Counted from the stretch's first letter, positions 34,772 to 47,788 are shown. The stretch is DNA of 64,000 bases from Sphingomonas gellani (GCF_900110035.1 NZ_FOCF01000005.1:62001-126000); one strand, 5' to 3'. Program-made: numbers and translations. Notes: generated by a model from the letters alone, not told the origin.

Positions 34772-36175
34772 ATGACCGACGGCCTGCCCCTCCCCCGCCG
34801 CTATCTCGCCATCGCAGCCCTGTGCTTCGGGACCGCGCTGGTCATCATCGATGGCGGCGTGGCCAATGTCGCGCTGCCGACGATCGCGCACGACCTGGGA
34901 GTCGAGTCCAGCGCCGTCGTCTCGATCGTCACCATCTACCAGCTCACATTGGTCATGCTGCTGCTGCCCTTCGCCGGTCTGGGGGAACGCATCGGGCTGA
35001 AGCGGATGTATCAGGTTGGGCAGCTGATCTTCACGATCGCGACGCTGTTGTGCTTTTTCGCCAAGAGCCTGCCGTTTCTGTTGGTGGTGCGCACGGCACA
35101 GGCGGTGGGTGCGGCCGGGGCGCTTTCGGTCGCGTCCGCACTTATCCGCTCGACCTATCCGACCAGCCAACTGGGCCGGGGACTCGGCATCAACTCCGTC
35201 ATCGTCGCAAGCTCCGCCGCGGCGGCGCCGACGATCGGTGGGCTGGTGCTGGCTATCGCGCCGTGGCCGTGGGTCTTCGCAAGCGCGATCCCGTTCGCCG
35301 TTGCTTCGCTGGTGCTCGGGCGCGCGCTGCCCGACGTTCCCGCAGGTCAGGCGCGGTTCGATACACTGGCGGCGGTGATGTGCGCCGCGATGTTCGGGCT
35401 GGTCATCGGCGGCGCGGAGAGCGCGGTGCACGGCGACAGCCCGGTCGTGTCGGCGGCGATCGTGCTGTGCGGCGTGGCGGTCGGATGGATCTACATCCGC
35501 CGCGAAAAGACCATCAGCAACCCGATCCTCCCGGTCGACCTGTTGGAGCGCCCGGTGATCGCATTGTCCGCCGTGGGTGCGTTCGCCGCGTTCGTCGCGT
35601 CCATGACGCTGCTGCTGTCGACGCCCTTTCGATTGACCCATCAGTTCGGGTTTTCCGCGGCGGAGGTGGGTGCCGCCATCGCGCCGTGGCCGTTGACCAA
35701 CATGCTCGTCGCGCCGCTCGCGGGTTGGCTATCGGACCGGGTACCTGCGGGGCTGTTGGGCGGTATCGGCATGGCGATCTCGATCGTCGCCCTGCTGCTT
35801 CTTGCGGCACTGCCGGCAGATCCGGGCTATTTCGATATTGCCTGGCGCATGGCGCTGTGTGGGTCAGGGTTCGGGACGTTCCTGCCGCCTAACGCGCGGC
35901 TTATCATCGGATCGGCGGCGGTCGGGCGCGCGGCAGCGGCGGGAGGGCTGGTCGGCACGGTGCGCCTGGTCGGGCAGACGACGGGCGCAACGCTGGTCGC
36001 GGCGCTGCTGGCGCTCGGCGTCGGATCCGGTTCCACGCCGGCACTCGTCGCCGCGGGTCTGGCGCTGGTCGCTGGGCTGTGCAGCCTTGCCCGCCTGCGC
36101 CCCTCCATCCGCAACCCGGCTGAGGTGGAAACCCGGGCGGAGGTTACGACGCTGAAGACACCGCGGCTCGGCTGA
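34772..36175 (+). CDS. DHA2-type MFS multidrug efflux transporter
   Basis: A 467-residue transporter with 13-14 predicted membrane helices. The first has IDGGVANVALPTIAHDLG, the DHA2 equivalent of the LDxTIVNVALP motif, but with Gly in place of Thr-Ile. The motif A loop is GERIGLKRMYQVG. LIRSTYPTSQLGRGLG is the motif C/loop region. It probably exports drugs or other hydrophobic compounds by proton antiport. No adaptor or outer-membrane component is adjacent. It is divergent from the oligopeptidase gene, with no obvious regulator nearby. Confidence 0.87.
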   Translation: MTDGLPLPRRYLAIAALCFGTALVIIDGGVANVALPTIAHDLGVESSAVVSIVTIYQLTLVMLLLPFAGLGERIGLKRMYQVGQLIFTIATLLCFFAKSLPFLLVVRTAQAVGAAGALSVASALIRSTYPTSQLGRGLGINSVIVASSAAAAPTIGGLVLAIAPWPWVFASAIPFAVASLVLGRALPDVPAGQARFDTLAAVMCAAMFGLVIGGAESAVHGDSPVVSAAIVLCGVAVGWIYIRREKTISNPILPVDLLERPVIALSAVGAFAAFVASMTLLLSTPFRLTHQFGFSAAEVGAAIAPWPLTNMLVAPLAGWLSDRVPAGLLGGIGMAISIVALLLLAALPADPGYFDIAWRMALCGSGFGTFLPPNARLIIGSAAVGRAAAAGGLVGTVRLVGQTTGATLVAALLALGVGSGSTPALVAAGLALVAGLCSLARLRPSIRNPAEVETRAEVTTLKTPRLG

Positions 36176-36267
36176 TGGGGCGGCGCCTAGTTGATCGGCG
36201 GCACCGCCAGTTCTCCAAGCCGTCAAGGTTCCGGCGATCAACCTGGGCGCGGCGATGGATGAGAGCG

Positions 36268-36292
36268 GGAACGGCGCTCAACACCCGGCGTT
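36268..36292 (+). promoter_or_regulatory. consensus EcfG promoter for the alpha/beta hydrolase
   Basis: GGAAC, 16 bases, CGTT: an exact match to the alphaproteobacterial general-stress consensus, 31 bases before the start codon. Confidence 0.65.
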
Positions 36293-36323
36293 GATCGCGC
36301 GCATTCAAAAGCGAGGAAGACCC

Positions 36324-37151
36324 ATGCCTTACGTCAAGACGCGCGACGGCACCGACCTGTACGTCAAGGATTGGGGCAGCGGCCGTCCCGTGATCCTGCT
36401 CCACGGCTGGCCGTTGGACGCGGACAGCTGGGACGATCAGGCCATGGCACTGGCCGAGGCAGGGTTCCGCGCCATCGCTTATGATCGCCGCGGATTCGGT
36501 CGTTCGGGTCAGCCATGGGACGGCTACAATTACGACACGCTGGCCGACGATCTGGCCGACGTCATGCAAGCGGCCGGTGCGGAGAACGACGCAACGATCG
36601 TCGGCTTCTCCATGGGCGGCGGAGAGGTCGCCCGTTACATGAGCCGCCATGACGGCAAGGGCGTGGTCGCGGCGGGGCTGATCTCCTCCGTCGTGCCGTA
36701 CATGCTGCAAACGGACGACAATCCGCATGGTGTGCCGGAATCCACGTTCCAGCAGATGCGCGCCGGCATCCGGGAAGATCGCGCGAAATTCTTCCGCCAC
36801 ACCTTCGCGCCGCAATTCTATGGCGTCGGCTATATCAGCAGCCCGGTGAGCGATGATGTCCTGAATTGGTCGACCAGCCTGGCGCTGATGGCAGGCCTGA
36901 AGCCGACGCTCGCGTGCCTTGACGCGTTTGCGTACACCGATTTCCGGCCCGATCTGGCGGCGTTCCGCGTACCCACGCTGGTGGTGCATGGCACGTCGGA
37001 TAAGACGGTCCCGATCGACGCAGCGGGCCGGGCGGCGGCAAACGGTATCAGCCAGAGCCAACTGGTCGAATATGATGGCGCCCCGCACGGCCTGAACGTC
37101 ACGGAGAGCGAGCGCCTGACGCGTGACCTGCTGACGTTCCTGGGACGCTAG
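36324..37151 (+). CDS. alpha/beta hydrolase, non-heme chloroperoxidase/esterase type
   Basis: A 275-residue soluble hydrolase. The oxyanion motif is LLHGWPLDADSW; AYDRRGFGRSGQP and the nucleophile elbow GFSMGGGEVARY (Ser near 97) follow. The acid is in HGTSDKTVP and the His in GAPHGLN. These features match the bacterial cofactor-free haloperoxidase/aryl-esterase group. GAGGAAGACCC precedes the ATG. The exact EcfG-type promoter upstream suggests induction in stress or stationary phase. A hairpin terminator follows directly. The natural substrate is unknown. Confidence 0.9.
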   Translation: MPYVKTRDGTDLYVKDWGSGRPVILLHGWPLDADSWDDQAMALAEAGFRAIAYDRRGFGRSGQPWDGYNYDTLADDLADVMQAAGAENDATIVGFSMGGGEVARYMSRHDGKGVVAAGLISSVVPYMLQTDDNPHGVPESTFQQMRAGIREDRAKFFRHTFAPQFYGVGYISSPVSDDVLNWSTSLALMAGLKPTLACLDAFAYTDFRPDLAAFRVPTLVVHGTSDKTVPIDAAGRAAANGISQSQLVEYDGAPHGLNVTESERLTRDLLTFLGR

Positions 37152-37169
37152 ACAGTCATATATTTTGTT

Positions 37170-37192
37170 GGGGAGCGACCGGTTCGCTCCCC
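37170..37192 (+). terminator. hairpin terminator after the alpha/beta hydrolase
   Basis: A perfect 9-bp stem GGGGAGCGA/TCGCTCCCC with a CCGGT loop, followed by a weak T-containing stretch. It lies between convergent genes and may work in both directions. Confidence 0.65.
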
Positions 37193-37199
37193 ATCTACC

Positions 37200-37463
37200 T
37201 TATCGATGTTGATATCTGTCGTGATTTTGCAGGCCATCAGCACTGAAGGTAGTTGCGTCGTCTATCGTCTTCCACTCTTCAGCTGTCCGGCATACACTGG
37301 TCTTCATGTGCGAGCCGGTCTGGACCTCTCGCCGACAGATCTTCTTCTGCTTGACGGGCTTTGCCGAGGGAGAGGGAGTCTCTGTGGCCGAGCTCGGAAG
37401 ATCTTGAGCGACAGACGGACCTGCCATCACCATTAACACCGACGCAAGCAACGCGACTTTCAT
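37200..37463 (-). CDS. small secreted two-cysteine protein
   Basis: An 87-residue exported protein. Its signal peptide is MKVALLASVLMVMAGPSVAQ; a Ser/Pro/Thr-rich linker follows. The short basic module CRREVQTGSHMKTSVCRTAEEW holds two cysteines that could form a disulfide. Similar CRRE...CRT..EW proteins are common in sphingomonads without known function. AAGGACAGTGTG before the second ATG decides the start. It lies 21 bases after the ftsB-like gene, the last member of the eno-ftsB unit. Confidence 0.7.
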   Translation of the reverse strand: MKVALLASVLMVMAGPSVAQDLPSSATETPSPSAKPVKQKKICRREVQTGSHMKTSVCRTAEEWKTIDDATTFSADGLQNHDRYQHR

Positions 37464-37484
37464 CACACTGTCCTTCAGCTGCAT

Positions 37485-37805
37485 TCACTTCAACGGCACG
37501 ATGACCTCGTCCGGGTGGACGACATTAAGCTCCTTGCGCGTCATTTCGTCAACCATGTCGGGATTGGCGTGATCCGGATTGAGCAAAGCGACCCGGTTCT
37601 TCAGCACCTCGCGCTTGCGGTCCAGCGCCTGATAATCCCGCTCCCGCCGGACCAGTTGGCGCTTGTAATCGCCATAAGCCAGCATCCCGTTGGGGCCGAG
37701 TATCGCATAAACGCCGAAGAACGCCATCAACGTCAGGCCCAGCGCCGGCCAGGCGGCGCGGCGCATCGTCTTGCGAAAGGCGGATGATCGGCTCACGCGT
37801 TGCAT
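37485..37805 (-). CDS. ftsB: septum formation initiator (FtsB/DivIC-type)
   Basis: A 106-residue bitopic protein. A basic cytoplasmic tip and one membrane helix (WPALGLTLMAFFGVYAILG) lead into a periplasmic coiled coil (YKRQLVRRERDYQALDRKREVLKNRVALL). The FtsB/DivIC ending MTRKELNVVHPDEVIVP completes it. It would bridge FtsL and FtsQ in the divisome. It lies 34 bases after eno on the same strand; eno-ftsB adjacency is widely conserved. A start four codons upstream is possible. Confidence 0.85.
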   Translation of the reverse strand: MQRVSRSSAFRKTMRRAAWPALGLTLMAFFGVYAILGPNGMLAYGDYKRQLVRRERDYQALDRKREVLKNRVALLNPDHANPDMVDEMTRKELNVVHPDEVIVPLK

Positions 37806-37839
37806 ACTCGTCCCCATCGGGCGCGCGTTCAAGGGCTTG

Positions 37840-39156
<1,317 letters not shown>

Positions 39157-39193
39157 CTACCGTGCGCCTACCGCGGGGGCAATGCGCGTGAAG

Positions 39194-39218
39194 GGAACCG
39201 CGCCTGTCGTGACTGGTT
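39194..39218 (+). promoter_or_regulatory. EcfG-type promoter for the small membrane/stress cluster
   Basis: GGAAC, 16 bases, GGTT, 32 bases before the start codon of the first gene. It differs from the consensus only in the first -10 base, where G is tolerated less often than C. Confidence 0.55.
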
Positions 39219-39250
39219 GAGCGAGCAAGCAACGAAAAGGGTTTTCGACC

Positions 39251-39799
39251 ATGGCCGACAATGACGCAAAGCCGATGACGGGATCGGACATCGAGACGCC
39301 CCCGGCGGACACCAGCTTTCGGCCGGCCGAGCCGCTGAAGAACGCCGGCGTGGAGTTCAGCGCCGACACGGTTGGTGATGCGACGGGCACGACCGGCGGA
39401 ACCGCAAGTGCCGGGACCACGCTGAGGGAGGGCGCCGGCAAGCTTGGCAGCCAGGCGACCGACCGCCTGCGTGCCTATGCGGCCGATGGCCAAGCCCGTG
39501 CGGGTGATGCCCTCGGTCAGATCGTGCAGATGCTGAACGACGCGGCGGGTCAGGTCGACGACAAGCTGGGTGCGCAATACGGCGATTATGCCCGTCAGGC
39601 CGCCGGCACGGTGAACGGGTTCGCCGACACGATCCGCAACAAGGATGTGGACGAATTGTTCAACGACGTCCGGACCATGATCAGCAAGAGCCCCGCCATC
39701 GCGATCGGTGCTGCCGCTGCGCTGGGCTTCGTCGTCGCACGCATCGCGCAGTCCGGCATCGAGGCCGAGCGCGCACCCGCCGGCAACAACCGCGCATAA
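39251..39799 (+). CDS. ElaB/LEA-like membrane-tethered helical protein
   Basis: A 182-residue protein. A disordered Thr/Gly/Ala-rich N-terminus is followed by an amphipathic helical region (DRLRAYAADGQARAGDALGQI, then VDELFNDVRTMISKSP). A single C-terminal membrane helix (AIAIGAAAALGFVVARIA) ends the protein. The layout resembles ElaB/YqjD and nutrient-deprivation-induced proteins, which tether to the inner membrane in stationary phase. It is the first gene after an EcfG-type promoter, and the holin-like gene follows 9 bases later. Confidence 0.7.
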   Translation: MADNDAKPMTGSDIETPPADTSFRPAEPLKNAGVEFSADTVGDATGTTGGTASAGTTLREGAGKLGSQATDRLRAYAADGQARAGDALGQIVQMLNDAAGQVDDKLGAQYGDYARQAAGTVNGFADTIRNKDVDELFNDVRTMISKSPAIAIGAAAALGFVVARIAQSGIEAERAPAGNNRA

Positions 39800-39808
39800 G
39801 GGCCCCGC

Positions 39809-40177
39809 GTGCTCGATACCTTGAGCCAGGATGTCGGACCGGCCGGCGACGCCGACGAAGGCGTCGCAACGCTGGTCCACCGCCTCGTTGCGGATTCGCG
39901 ACTGCTCGCGCAGGCGGAGATCGCCTTGTACAAGGCGAAGGCTGCGGAGAGAATCGACGCGTATAAGAACGCGGCCATCTTCTTCGCCGTCGCTGGAGTT
40001 CTTGCCTTGTCCGCGTTGATCGCGCTGTTGGTCGGGCTGATCATGACACTTGCCACCTTGATCGGGCCGGGCTTCGCCACCGCGGCCGTGGTCGTCGGGA
40101 CTTTGGTCGTGGCCGGCATCCTCGGCATGATTGGCAAGGGCAAGCTGGCGCCTGCAACGCCCCAGGTGTCATCATGA
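39809..40177 (+). CDS. phage-holin-like / DUF1469 membrane protein
   Basis: A 122-residue protein beginning with GTG. An amphipathic N-terminal helix (LVHRLVADSRLLAQAEIALYK) is followed by two membrane helices (AAIFFAVAGVLALSALIALLVGL in part, and AAVVVGTLVVAGILGM). This is the DUF1469 / putative holin superfamily III pattern, which in proteobacteria usually accompanies ElaB- and DUF3618-like genes rather than phage lysis genes. It is coupled to the next gene by an ATGA overlap. Confidence 0.75.
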   Translation: MLDTLSQDVGPAGDADEGVATLVHRLVADSRLLAQAEIALYKAKAAERIDAYKNAAIFFAVAGVLALSALIALLVGLIMTLATLIGPGFATAAVVVGTLVVAGILGMIGKGKLAPATPQVSS

Positions 40178-40527
40178 GCGGCACAGATCCAGCGCAGCGC
40201 ATTGCCGACGCTGAGCAGCAGGCCGCGCTCGCCAAGCATCGCCTCGGGCAGACTGTCTCGGCGTTGCAGGTGAAGCTGAACCCGCGACGCCTTGCTCAGC
40301 AGGCGATGCGCGATGCGGCGGATCGTGGTGGCGCGGCCGCCATGACCGGTGCCGAAGCCGTACGTCGGAATCCTGGCGCAGCGGCGGGCGTCGCCGCCGC
40401 CGCCGTGCTGTTCCTGGCGCGGCACAAGGTGGCGCGCCTGTTCCGCCGACGCCGGAAAGTGCCGATGGGCAAAGTACAGCCGCAGGTTCCGCTCACTGCA
40501 AGCGACGATGGTTCCGACCTCTCCTGA
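40174..40527 (+). CDS. DUF3618-like membrane protein
   Basis: A 117-residue protein. The N-terminal helix LAKHRLGQTVSALQVKLNPR is the DUF3618 signature. A second helix, a short hydrophobic segment (AAAGVAAAAVLFLA) and a basic tail (RLFRRRRK) follow. The start overlaps the stop of the holin-like gene, so the two proteins are made together. The function of DUF3618 is unknown; the conserved pairing with DUF1469 and ElaB-like proteins suggests a complex at the inner membrane. Confidence 0.7.
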   Translation: MSGTDPAQRIADAEQQAALAKHRLGQTVSALQVKLNPRRLAQQAMRDAADRGGAAAMTGAEAVRRNPGAAAGVAAAAVLFLARHKVARLFRRRRKVPMGKVQPQVPLTASDDGSDLS

Positions 40528-40570
40528 TTGATCATATCGCCCGATACCGGGCCATCAAAGGAATGCCGAC

Positions 40571-41029
40571 ATGGCCAATACAAAGACCCACACAGATACG
40601 CAGCACGATCACGATCACGGGCGGCTGCATGACGTGCGCGAAACCGCGACGCATGCATATGAGGCGACCCGCGACCGTACGCTCGACGCTCTGGAAAGCG
40701 GCCGTGAGACCGCTGAAAAGGCGCTTGCCGGCATCGGCAGCAACCCTCTCGCTATCGTCGTTGGCGGGCTCGCTGTTGGGGCAATCGCAGGATCGTTGAT
40801 CCCCCGGTCTGCACGTGAGAAGGAACTGCTGGCGCCATTGGGCAAGCAACTTGGTGAGCGCGCCAGGACCGCGATCGACGCTGCAAAGGCTGCCGGGCTG
40901 GAGGAACTCAACAATCGCGGTCTGACCAGGGACGGTATACGCGACCAGGCGAAGGGCCTGTTCGACGGTGTCGCCACGGCCGTGTCGAACGCGGGGACCG
41001 CAGCGGCAAACGCCTCCAAACAGGGCTAA
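40571..41029 (+). CDS. helical LEA/ElaB-like stress protein
   Basis: A 152-residue protein. A His/Asp-rich opening (HTDTQHDHDHGRLHDVRE) could bind metal. Alanine-rich amphipathic helices, a glycine-containing apolar segment (PLAIVVGGLAVGAIAGSLIP) and a C-terminal Ala/Thr helix follow. AAAGGAATGCCGAC precedes the ATG. It is the last of four consecutive small membrane or stress genes on this strand. It resembles the first member of the cluster in overall composition. The function is unknown. Confidence 0.65.
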   Translation: MANTKTHTDTQHDHDHGRLHDVRETATHAYEATRDRTLDALESGRETAEKALAGIGSNPLAIVVGGLAVGAIAGSLIPRSAREKELLAPLGKQLGERARTAIDAAKAAGLEELNNRGLTRDGIRDQAKGLFDGVATAVSNAGTAAANASKQG

Positions 41030-41093
41030 CACTCTTCAATACGGCGCCGGGACGCGGTAGGGCCGCTCGCGAATCCTGATGGGACATTCGTAT

Positions 41094-41312
41094 ATGAGCA
41101 AGCTTCACCTCGTCTTCGGCGGCCGGGTCCGCGATCCGCAGACCCTCGACTGGACCGATCCGTCGAAGTTGGAAGTAGTCGGCATCTTCCCCGATTATCC
41201 CAGCGCCGAGAAGGCGTGGCGAGGCGCGGCGCAGCGGACGGTTGACGACGCCGAGATGAAGTTCGTGGTCGTCCACCTTCACCGCCTGCTTGAACCAGAC
41301 CTTGCCGCTTAA
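41094..41312 (+). CDS. DUF4170 family protein
   Basis: A 72-residue soluble protein with the DUF4170 pattern: KLHLVFGGRVRDPQTLDWTD, VVGIFPDYPSAEKAWRGAAQ and a terminal VVVHLHRLLEP. The family is restricted mainly to alphaproteobacteria and has no known activity. The ATG preceded by GGGACATTCGTAT was chosen over one five codons upstream. It is convergent with the rhomboid gene. Confidence 0.85.
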   Translation: MSKLHLVFGGRVRDPQTLDWTDPSKLEVVGIFPDYPSAEKAWRGAAQRTVDDAEMKFVVVHLHRLLEPDLAA

Positions 41313-41335
41313 GGGTCAGTCCCAAGCTTACGGTC

Positions 41336-41971
41336 TCAGGCCTTGCGATAACGCCAAAGCAGGATCGGTCGGGCAAGCGCCAGACCCGCGACGAAGCCGC
41401 CGATATGGGCGCCGATGGCGATCTGCCAGCCGTCCATACCGGCCAGTCCGACCAAGGCCTGTATCCCGAGCCACGCCACCGCGAGCCACATGACGTGGAC
41501 AACTCCGGCCGGGATCGGGCCGACGGACCGCGCACCGCGCGCGCCATAAAGCAGCGCATAGGCGGCCAGGATCGCGGAAATGGCGCCACTTGCGCCGATT
41601 GTCGGCACGGTTGAGTCAGGGCCCAGCGCCCACTGCCCCACCGCTGCTGCATAGGCGCCAGCGACGTACAGGATCACTGTTCCAACGCCGCCCAATGCCC
41701 GTTCGACCTGCTGTCCACAAAATAACAGCATGAGCAGGTTGAGCGCGACATGCGCTAAGCCGCCATGAACTAAAGTCGCGCTCAGCGGGGTCAGCAGCAC
41801 CGGCAAGGCAAAGCTGCCGCCAGGGCCAATCGGAGTGGCCGACCATCGTGCCGGTATGAAGCCCGCAGCACCCGCTGCCGGCTCCAGAGAGCCGGTCAGC
41901 AATATGGCGGCCGACACGACCAGCGTCAGAATTGCGACGGCCCAGGTGACGGGCGCCTCGCGCAGGGTCAT
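41336..41971 (-). CDS. rhomboid-family intramembrane serine protease
   Basis: A 211-residue protein with six predicted membrane helices. The catalytic dyad is Ser128 (IGASGAISAIL) and His189 (GAHIGGFVAGLAL). The HxxxN-like motif of helix 2 (LAHVALNLLMLLF) is present. It would cleave transmembrane substrates within the bilayer; its substrate is unknown. The start lies four bases after the greA stop, so it belongs to the carA-carB-greA unit. No zinc-finger or TPR domain is attached. Confidence 0.9.
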   Translation of the reverse strand: MTLREAPVTWAVAILTLVVSAAILLTGSLEPAAGAAGFIPARWSATPIGPGGSFALPVLLTPLSATLVHGGLAHVALNLLMLLFCGQQVERALGGVGTVILYVAGAYAAAVGQWALGPDSTVPTIGASGAISAILAAYALLYGARGARSVGPIPAGVVHVMWLAVAWLGIQALVGLAGMDGWQIAIGAHIGGFVAGLALARPILLWRYRKA

Positions 41972-41975
41972 AGCG

Positions 41976-42452
41976 TCAGATGAACGCGATCTTCGACACG
42001 ACATAGTAGCGGTCGCCTGACGGCACCGTCACCTCGACCTCGTCGTCGGCCTTCCGCCCGATCAGCGCGCGGCCGAGAGGCGAATTATAGCTGATCCGAC
42101 CCGTCTTGGCGTCCGCCTCGGTCTGGCCGACGATCTGGTACGTGATCGGCTTGTCGTCCTCGTCCAGCAGGGTCACGGTCGCGCCGAACACCACCTTGTC
42201 ACCGGACAGGGTCGTGGGATCGATGATCTGCGCGCGGGACAGCTTGTCCTCGATGTCGGCGATCGAGGCCTCGATCTGGCCCTGACGCTCCTTGGCGGCA
42301 TGATACTCGGCGTTTTCCGACAAATCGCCGTGCGCACGGGCCTCCTCGATCGCATCGACGATCTGCGGACGCTCTTCTTTCAGACGCTTCAGGTCCCGGT
42401 TGAGCTTCTCATAGCCCTCCTGGAGCATCGGCATCTTTTCGACCGTGGCCAT
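41976..42452 (-). CDS. greA: transcription elongation factor GreA
   Basis: A 158-residue factor that rescues backtracked RNA polymerase by stimulating transcript cleavage. The N-terminal coiled coil carries the acidic tip in [19 protein letters not shown]. The C-terminal FKBP-like domain has [21 protein letters not shown]. Length and sequence are standard. It lies 76 bases after carB on the same strand; carAB-greA is a common sphingomonad order. Confidence 0.96.
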   Translation of the reverse strand: MATVEKMPMLQEGYEKLNRDLKRLKEERPQIVDAIEEARAHGDLSENAEYHAAKERQGQIEASIADIEDKLSRAQIIDPTTLSGDKVVFGATVTLLDEDDKPITYQIVGQTEADAKTGRISYNSPLGRALIGRKADDEVEVTVPSGDRYYVVSKIAFI

Positions 42453-42528
42453 CGTCTCACATCCCAATAAAGCATCACCCCGCGCGATCCCGAAAGAACC
42501 GCCCGCACATCATCGTCTCGTGCCGGGA

Positions 42529-45891
<3,363 letters not shown>

Positions 45892-45893
45892 GT

Positions 45894-46004
45894 CTAGCTC
45901 TCGATGCGCGAGCCGCTGATCGGGTTCACGATCGCGGAATTATCGGTACGAAACGGTGCAGGTGCCGCCGCGGCCTGTTCAAAGGTCTGGCCGGCGATGT
46001 CCAT
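45894..46004 (-). CDS. 36-residue microORF coupled between carA and carB
   Basis: The frame starts on the last base of the carA stop (TGATG) and ends two bases before the carB ATG. The peptide begins [18 protein letters not shown] and ends SRIES. It is polar, lacks membrane character and has no recognised family. It fills the whole carA-carB gap exactly, so ribosomes leaving carA could re-initiate and be delivered to carB. It could be a translated spacer, a functional microprotein or coincidence. Confidence 0.45.
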   Translation of the reverse strand: MDIAGQTFEQAAAAPAPFRTDNSAIVNPISGSRIES

Positions 46005-47176
46005 CAGGCCGCGCTTTTCAGCTGACCGACGAACCGTTCGAACAGGTAAAGACTGTCCTGAGGACCCGGACTTGCCTCCGGGTGATATTGGACGCTGAAG
46101 GCGGGTCGATCGTCCAGCGCCAGTCCGGCATTGCTGCCGTCGAACAAAGATACGTGCGTCTCGCGCGCGGTCGGCGGCAGGCTGTCGCGCTCTACGGCGA
46201 AGCCATGGTTCATGCTGGTGATCTCCACCGCGCCGTCCTCCAGCCGCTTGACCGGATGGTTCGCGCCGCGGTGCCCCTGAAACATCTTGGTCGTCCGTGC
46301 GCCCACCGCCAGCGCGAGCAGCTGATGGCCGAGGCAGATGCCGAACAACGGCTTACCCGTGTCGAGCATCTGCCGGATCACCGGGACCGCATAGTCGCCG
46401 GTCGCCGCCGGATCACCCGGGCCATTGGACAGGAAAAAGCCGTCCGGCTGCAGTGCCATGATCTGGTCGAACGTGGCGGTCGCTGGCACCACCGAAACCT
46501 TCGCACCCGCGAGAGCGAGATTGCGGAAGATGTTGCGCTTGCTGCCATAATCGATCGCGACGACATGTGGCCGATCCTGGTCACCGTCATGCGCGTCATA
46601 GCCGAAGCCGAGCCGCCAGATGCCGCCCTCCCAGCCGTAATGCGTCTCGGTCGACACCTCCCGCGCCAGGTCCATGCCCTCCAGCCCAGGCCAGCGGCGC
46701 GCCATGGCGAGCAGAGAGTCGATGTTGAACAGACCGTCCGCCGCGTGCGCGATTACGCCGGTGGGCGCGCCGCCGATGCGGATGCGCCGGGTGAGCGCGC
46801 GCGTGTCGATGCCGGCCAGGCCGACGCGCTTGTGCCGACGCATCCAGCCGTCGAGATTCTCCACCGCGCGGAAGTTCGACGGCTGCGTCACGTCCTCTCG
46901 CACGATCATGCCCAGCGCGTGTGGGCCGTCGGCCTCCACATCGTCCGGGTTGGCGCCGACGTTACCGATATGGGGAAAGGTGAAGGTGATGATCTGCCCG
47001 GCAAAGGACGGATCGGTCATGATCTCCTGATAGCCGGTCATGGCGGTGTGGAAGCACACCTCTCCCACCGCCTGTCCTTCGCTGCCGAAGCCGCGCCCCC
47101 ACACCACCTCGCCATTCGCGAGAACGAGAACGCCGGTGGCTCCATCAGGCGCGCGGGTGGTCGTGGCGTCGGCCAT
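46004..47176 (-). CDS. carA: carbamoyl-phosphate synthase small chain
   Basis: A 390-residue glutamine amidotransferase subunit. The N-terminal CPSase small domain holds VWGRGFGSEGQAVGEVCFHT in part, followed by MTGYQEIMTDPSF. The class I glutaminase domain has the nucleophile Cys in FGICLGHQLLALA and the His-x-Glu in QYHPEASPGP. It supplies ammonia to CarB. It is divergent from yqeY across 90 bases that must hold both promoters; no clear operator was seen. Confidence 0.97.
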   Translation of the reverse strand: MADATTTRAPDGATGVLVLANGEVVWGRGFGSEGQAVGEVCFHTAMTGYQEIMTDPSFAGQIITFTFPHIGNVGANPDDVEADGPHALGMIVREDVTQPSNFRAVENLDGWMRRHKRVGLAGIDTRALTRRIRIGGAPTGVIAHAADGLFNIDSLLAMARRWPGLEGMDLAREVSTETHYGWEGGIWRLGFGYDAHDGDQDRPHVVAIDYGSKRNIFRNLALAGAKVSVVPATATFDQIMALQPDGFFLSNGPGDPAATGDYAVPVIRQMLDTGKPLFGICLGHQLLALAVGARTTKMFQGHRGANHPVKRLEDGAVEITSMNHGFAVERDSLPPTARETHVSLFDGSNAGLALDDRPAFSVQYHPEASPGPQDSLYLFERFVGQLKSAA

Positions 47177-47266
47177 GGTCGGGCAGGCACTCCGGTAAAA
47201 GTTTTGGCGATGTTTGCTAAGCCGTGGCCGCTAGACCCCGCCCCGCCCCTCGTCAATAAGACGCGC

Positions 47267-47722
47267 ATGATTCGAGACGACATCAAGTCCGCCCAGATCG
47301 CCGCCATGAAGGCCGGCGACAAGGAAAGCCGCGCCGCCATCTCCTTGATCCAGGCCGCAATCAAGAACCGCGACATCGAGGCGCGTACCGGCGGCGCGCC
47401 GGACGACGACGACGCGCTGGTGGTCGAAGTCCTGCAGAAAATGGTCAAGCAGCGCCGCGAATCGATCGCCATGTATCGCCAGGGCGACCGCGAGGAACTG
47501 GCTGCGGCCGAAGAAGCGGAGGTCGCGGTAATCGAACGCTTCCTCCCTGCCCAGATGAGCGAGGACGACACGCGCACGGCGATCGAGTCGATCAAGGCCG
47601 AACTGGGCGCAACCGGCATGAAGGACATGGGCCGCGTCATGGCCGAGTTGAAGGCACGTCACGCGGCCAGCCTGGACATGTCAAAGGCGTCGGGTCTGGT
47701 GAAGGCCGCGCTGTCCAACTGA
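47267..47722 (+). CDS. GatB/YqeY domain protein
   Basis: A 151-residue soluble helical protein of the YqeY family, which is related to the tail of GatB. DDIKSAQIAAMKAGDKE, IERFLPAQMSEDD and GMKDMGRVMAELKARH are characteristic. Members may bind tRNA, but the function is not established. It precedes dnaG and rpoD, an arrangement common in alphaproteobacteria in place of rpsU. The long upstream frame reads antisense through carA and is not real. Confidence 0.92.
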   Translation: MIRDDIKSAQIAAMKAGDKESRAAISLIQAAIKNRDIEARTGGAPDDDDALVVEVLQKMVKQRRESIAMYRQGDREELAAAEEAEVAVIERFLPAQMSEDDTRTAIESIKAELGATGMKDMGRVMAELKARHAASLDMSKASGLVKAALSN

Positions 47723-47788
47723 CGACGATCGAGACGGCGGCCACGAACTGGCGCTTGCCAGCGGCTGCCGTCATCCGGCAAAGGGCGT

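Noticed and set aside
39809..40177. Prophage remnant suggested by the holin-like gene
   Set aside because: There are no phage structural, integrase or lysis genes nearby; this family is common in non-phage stress clusters.
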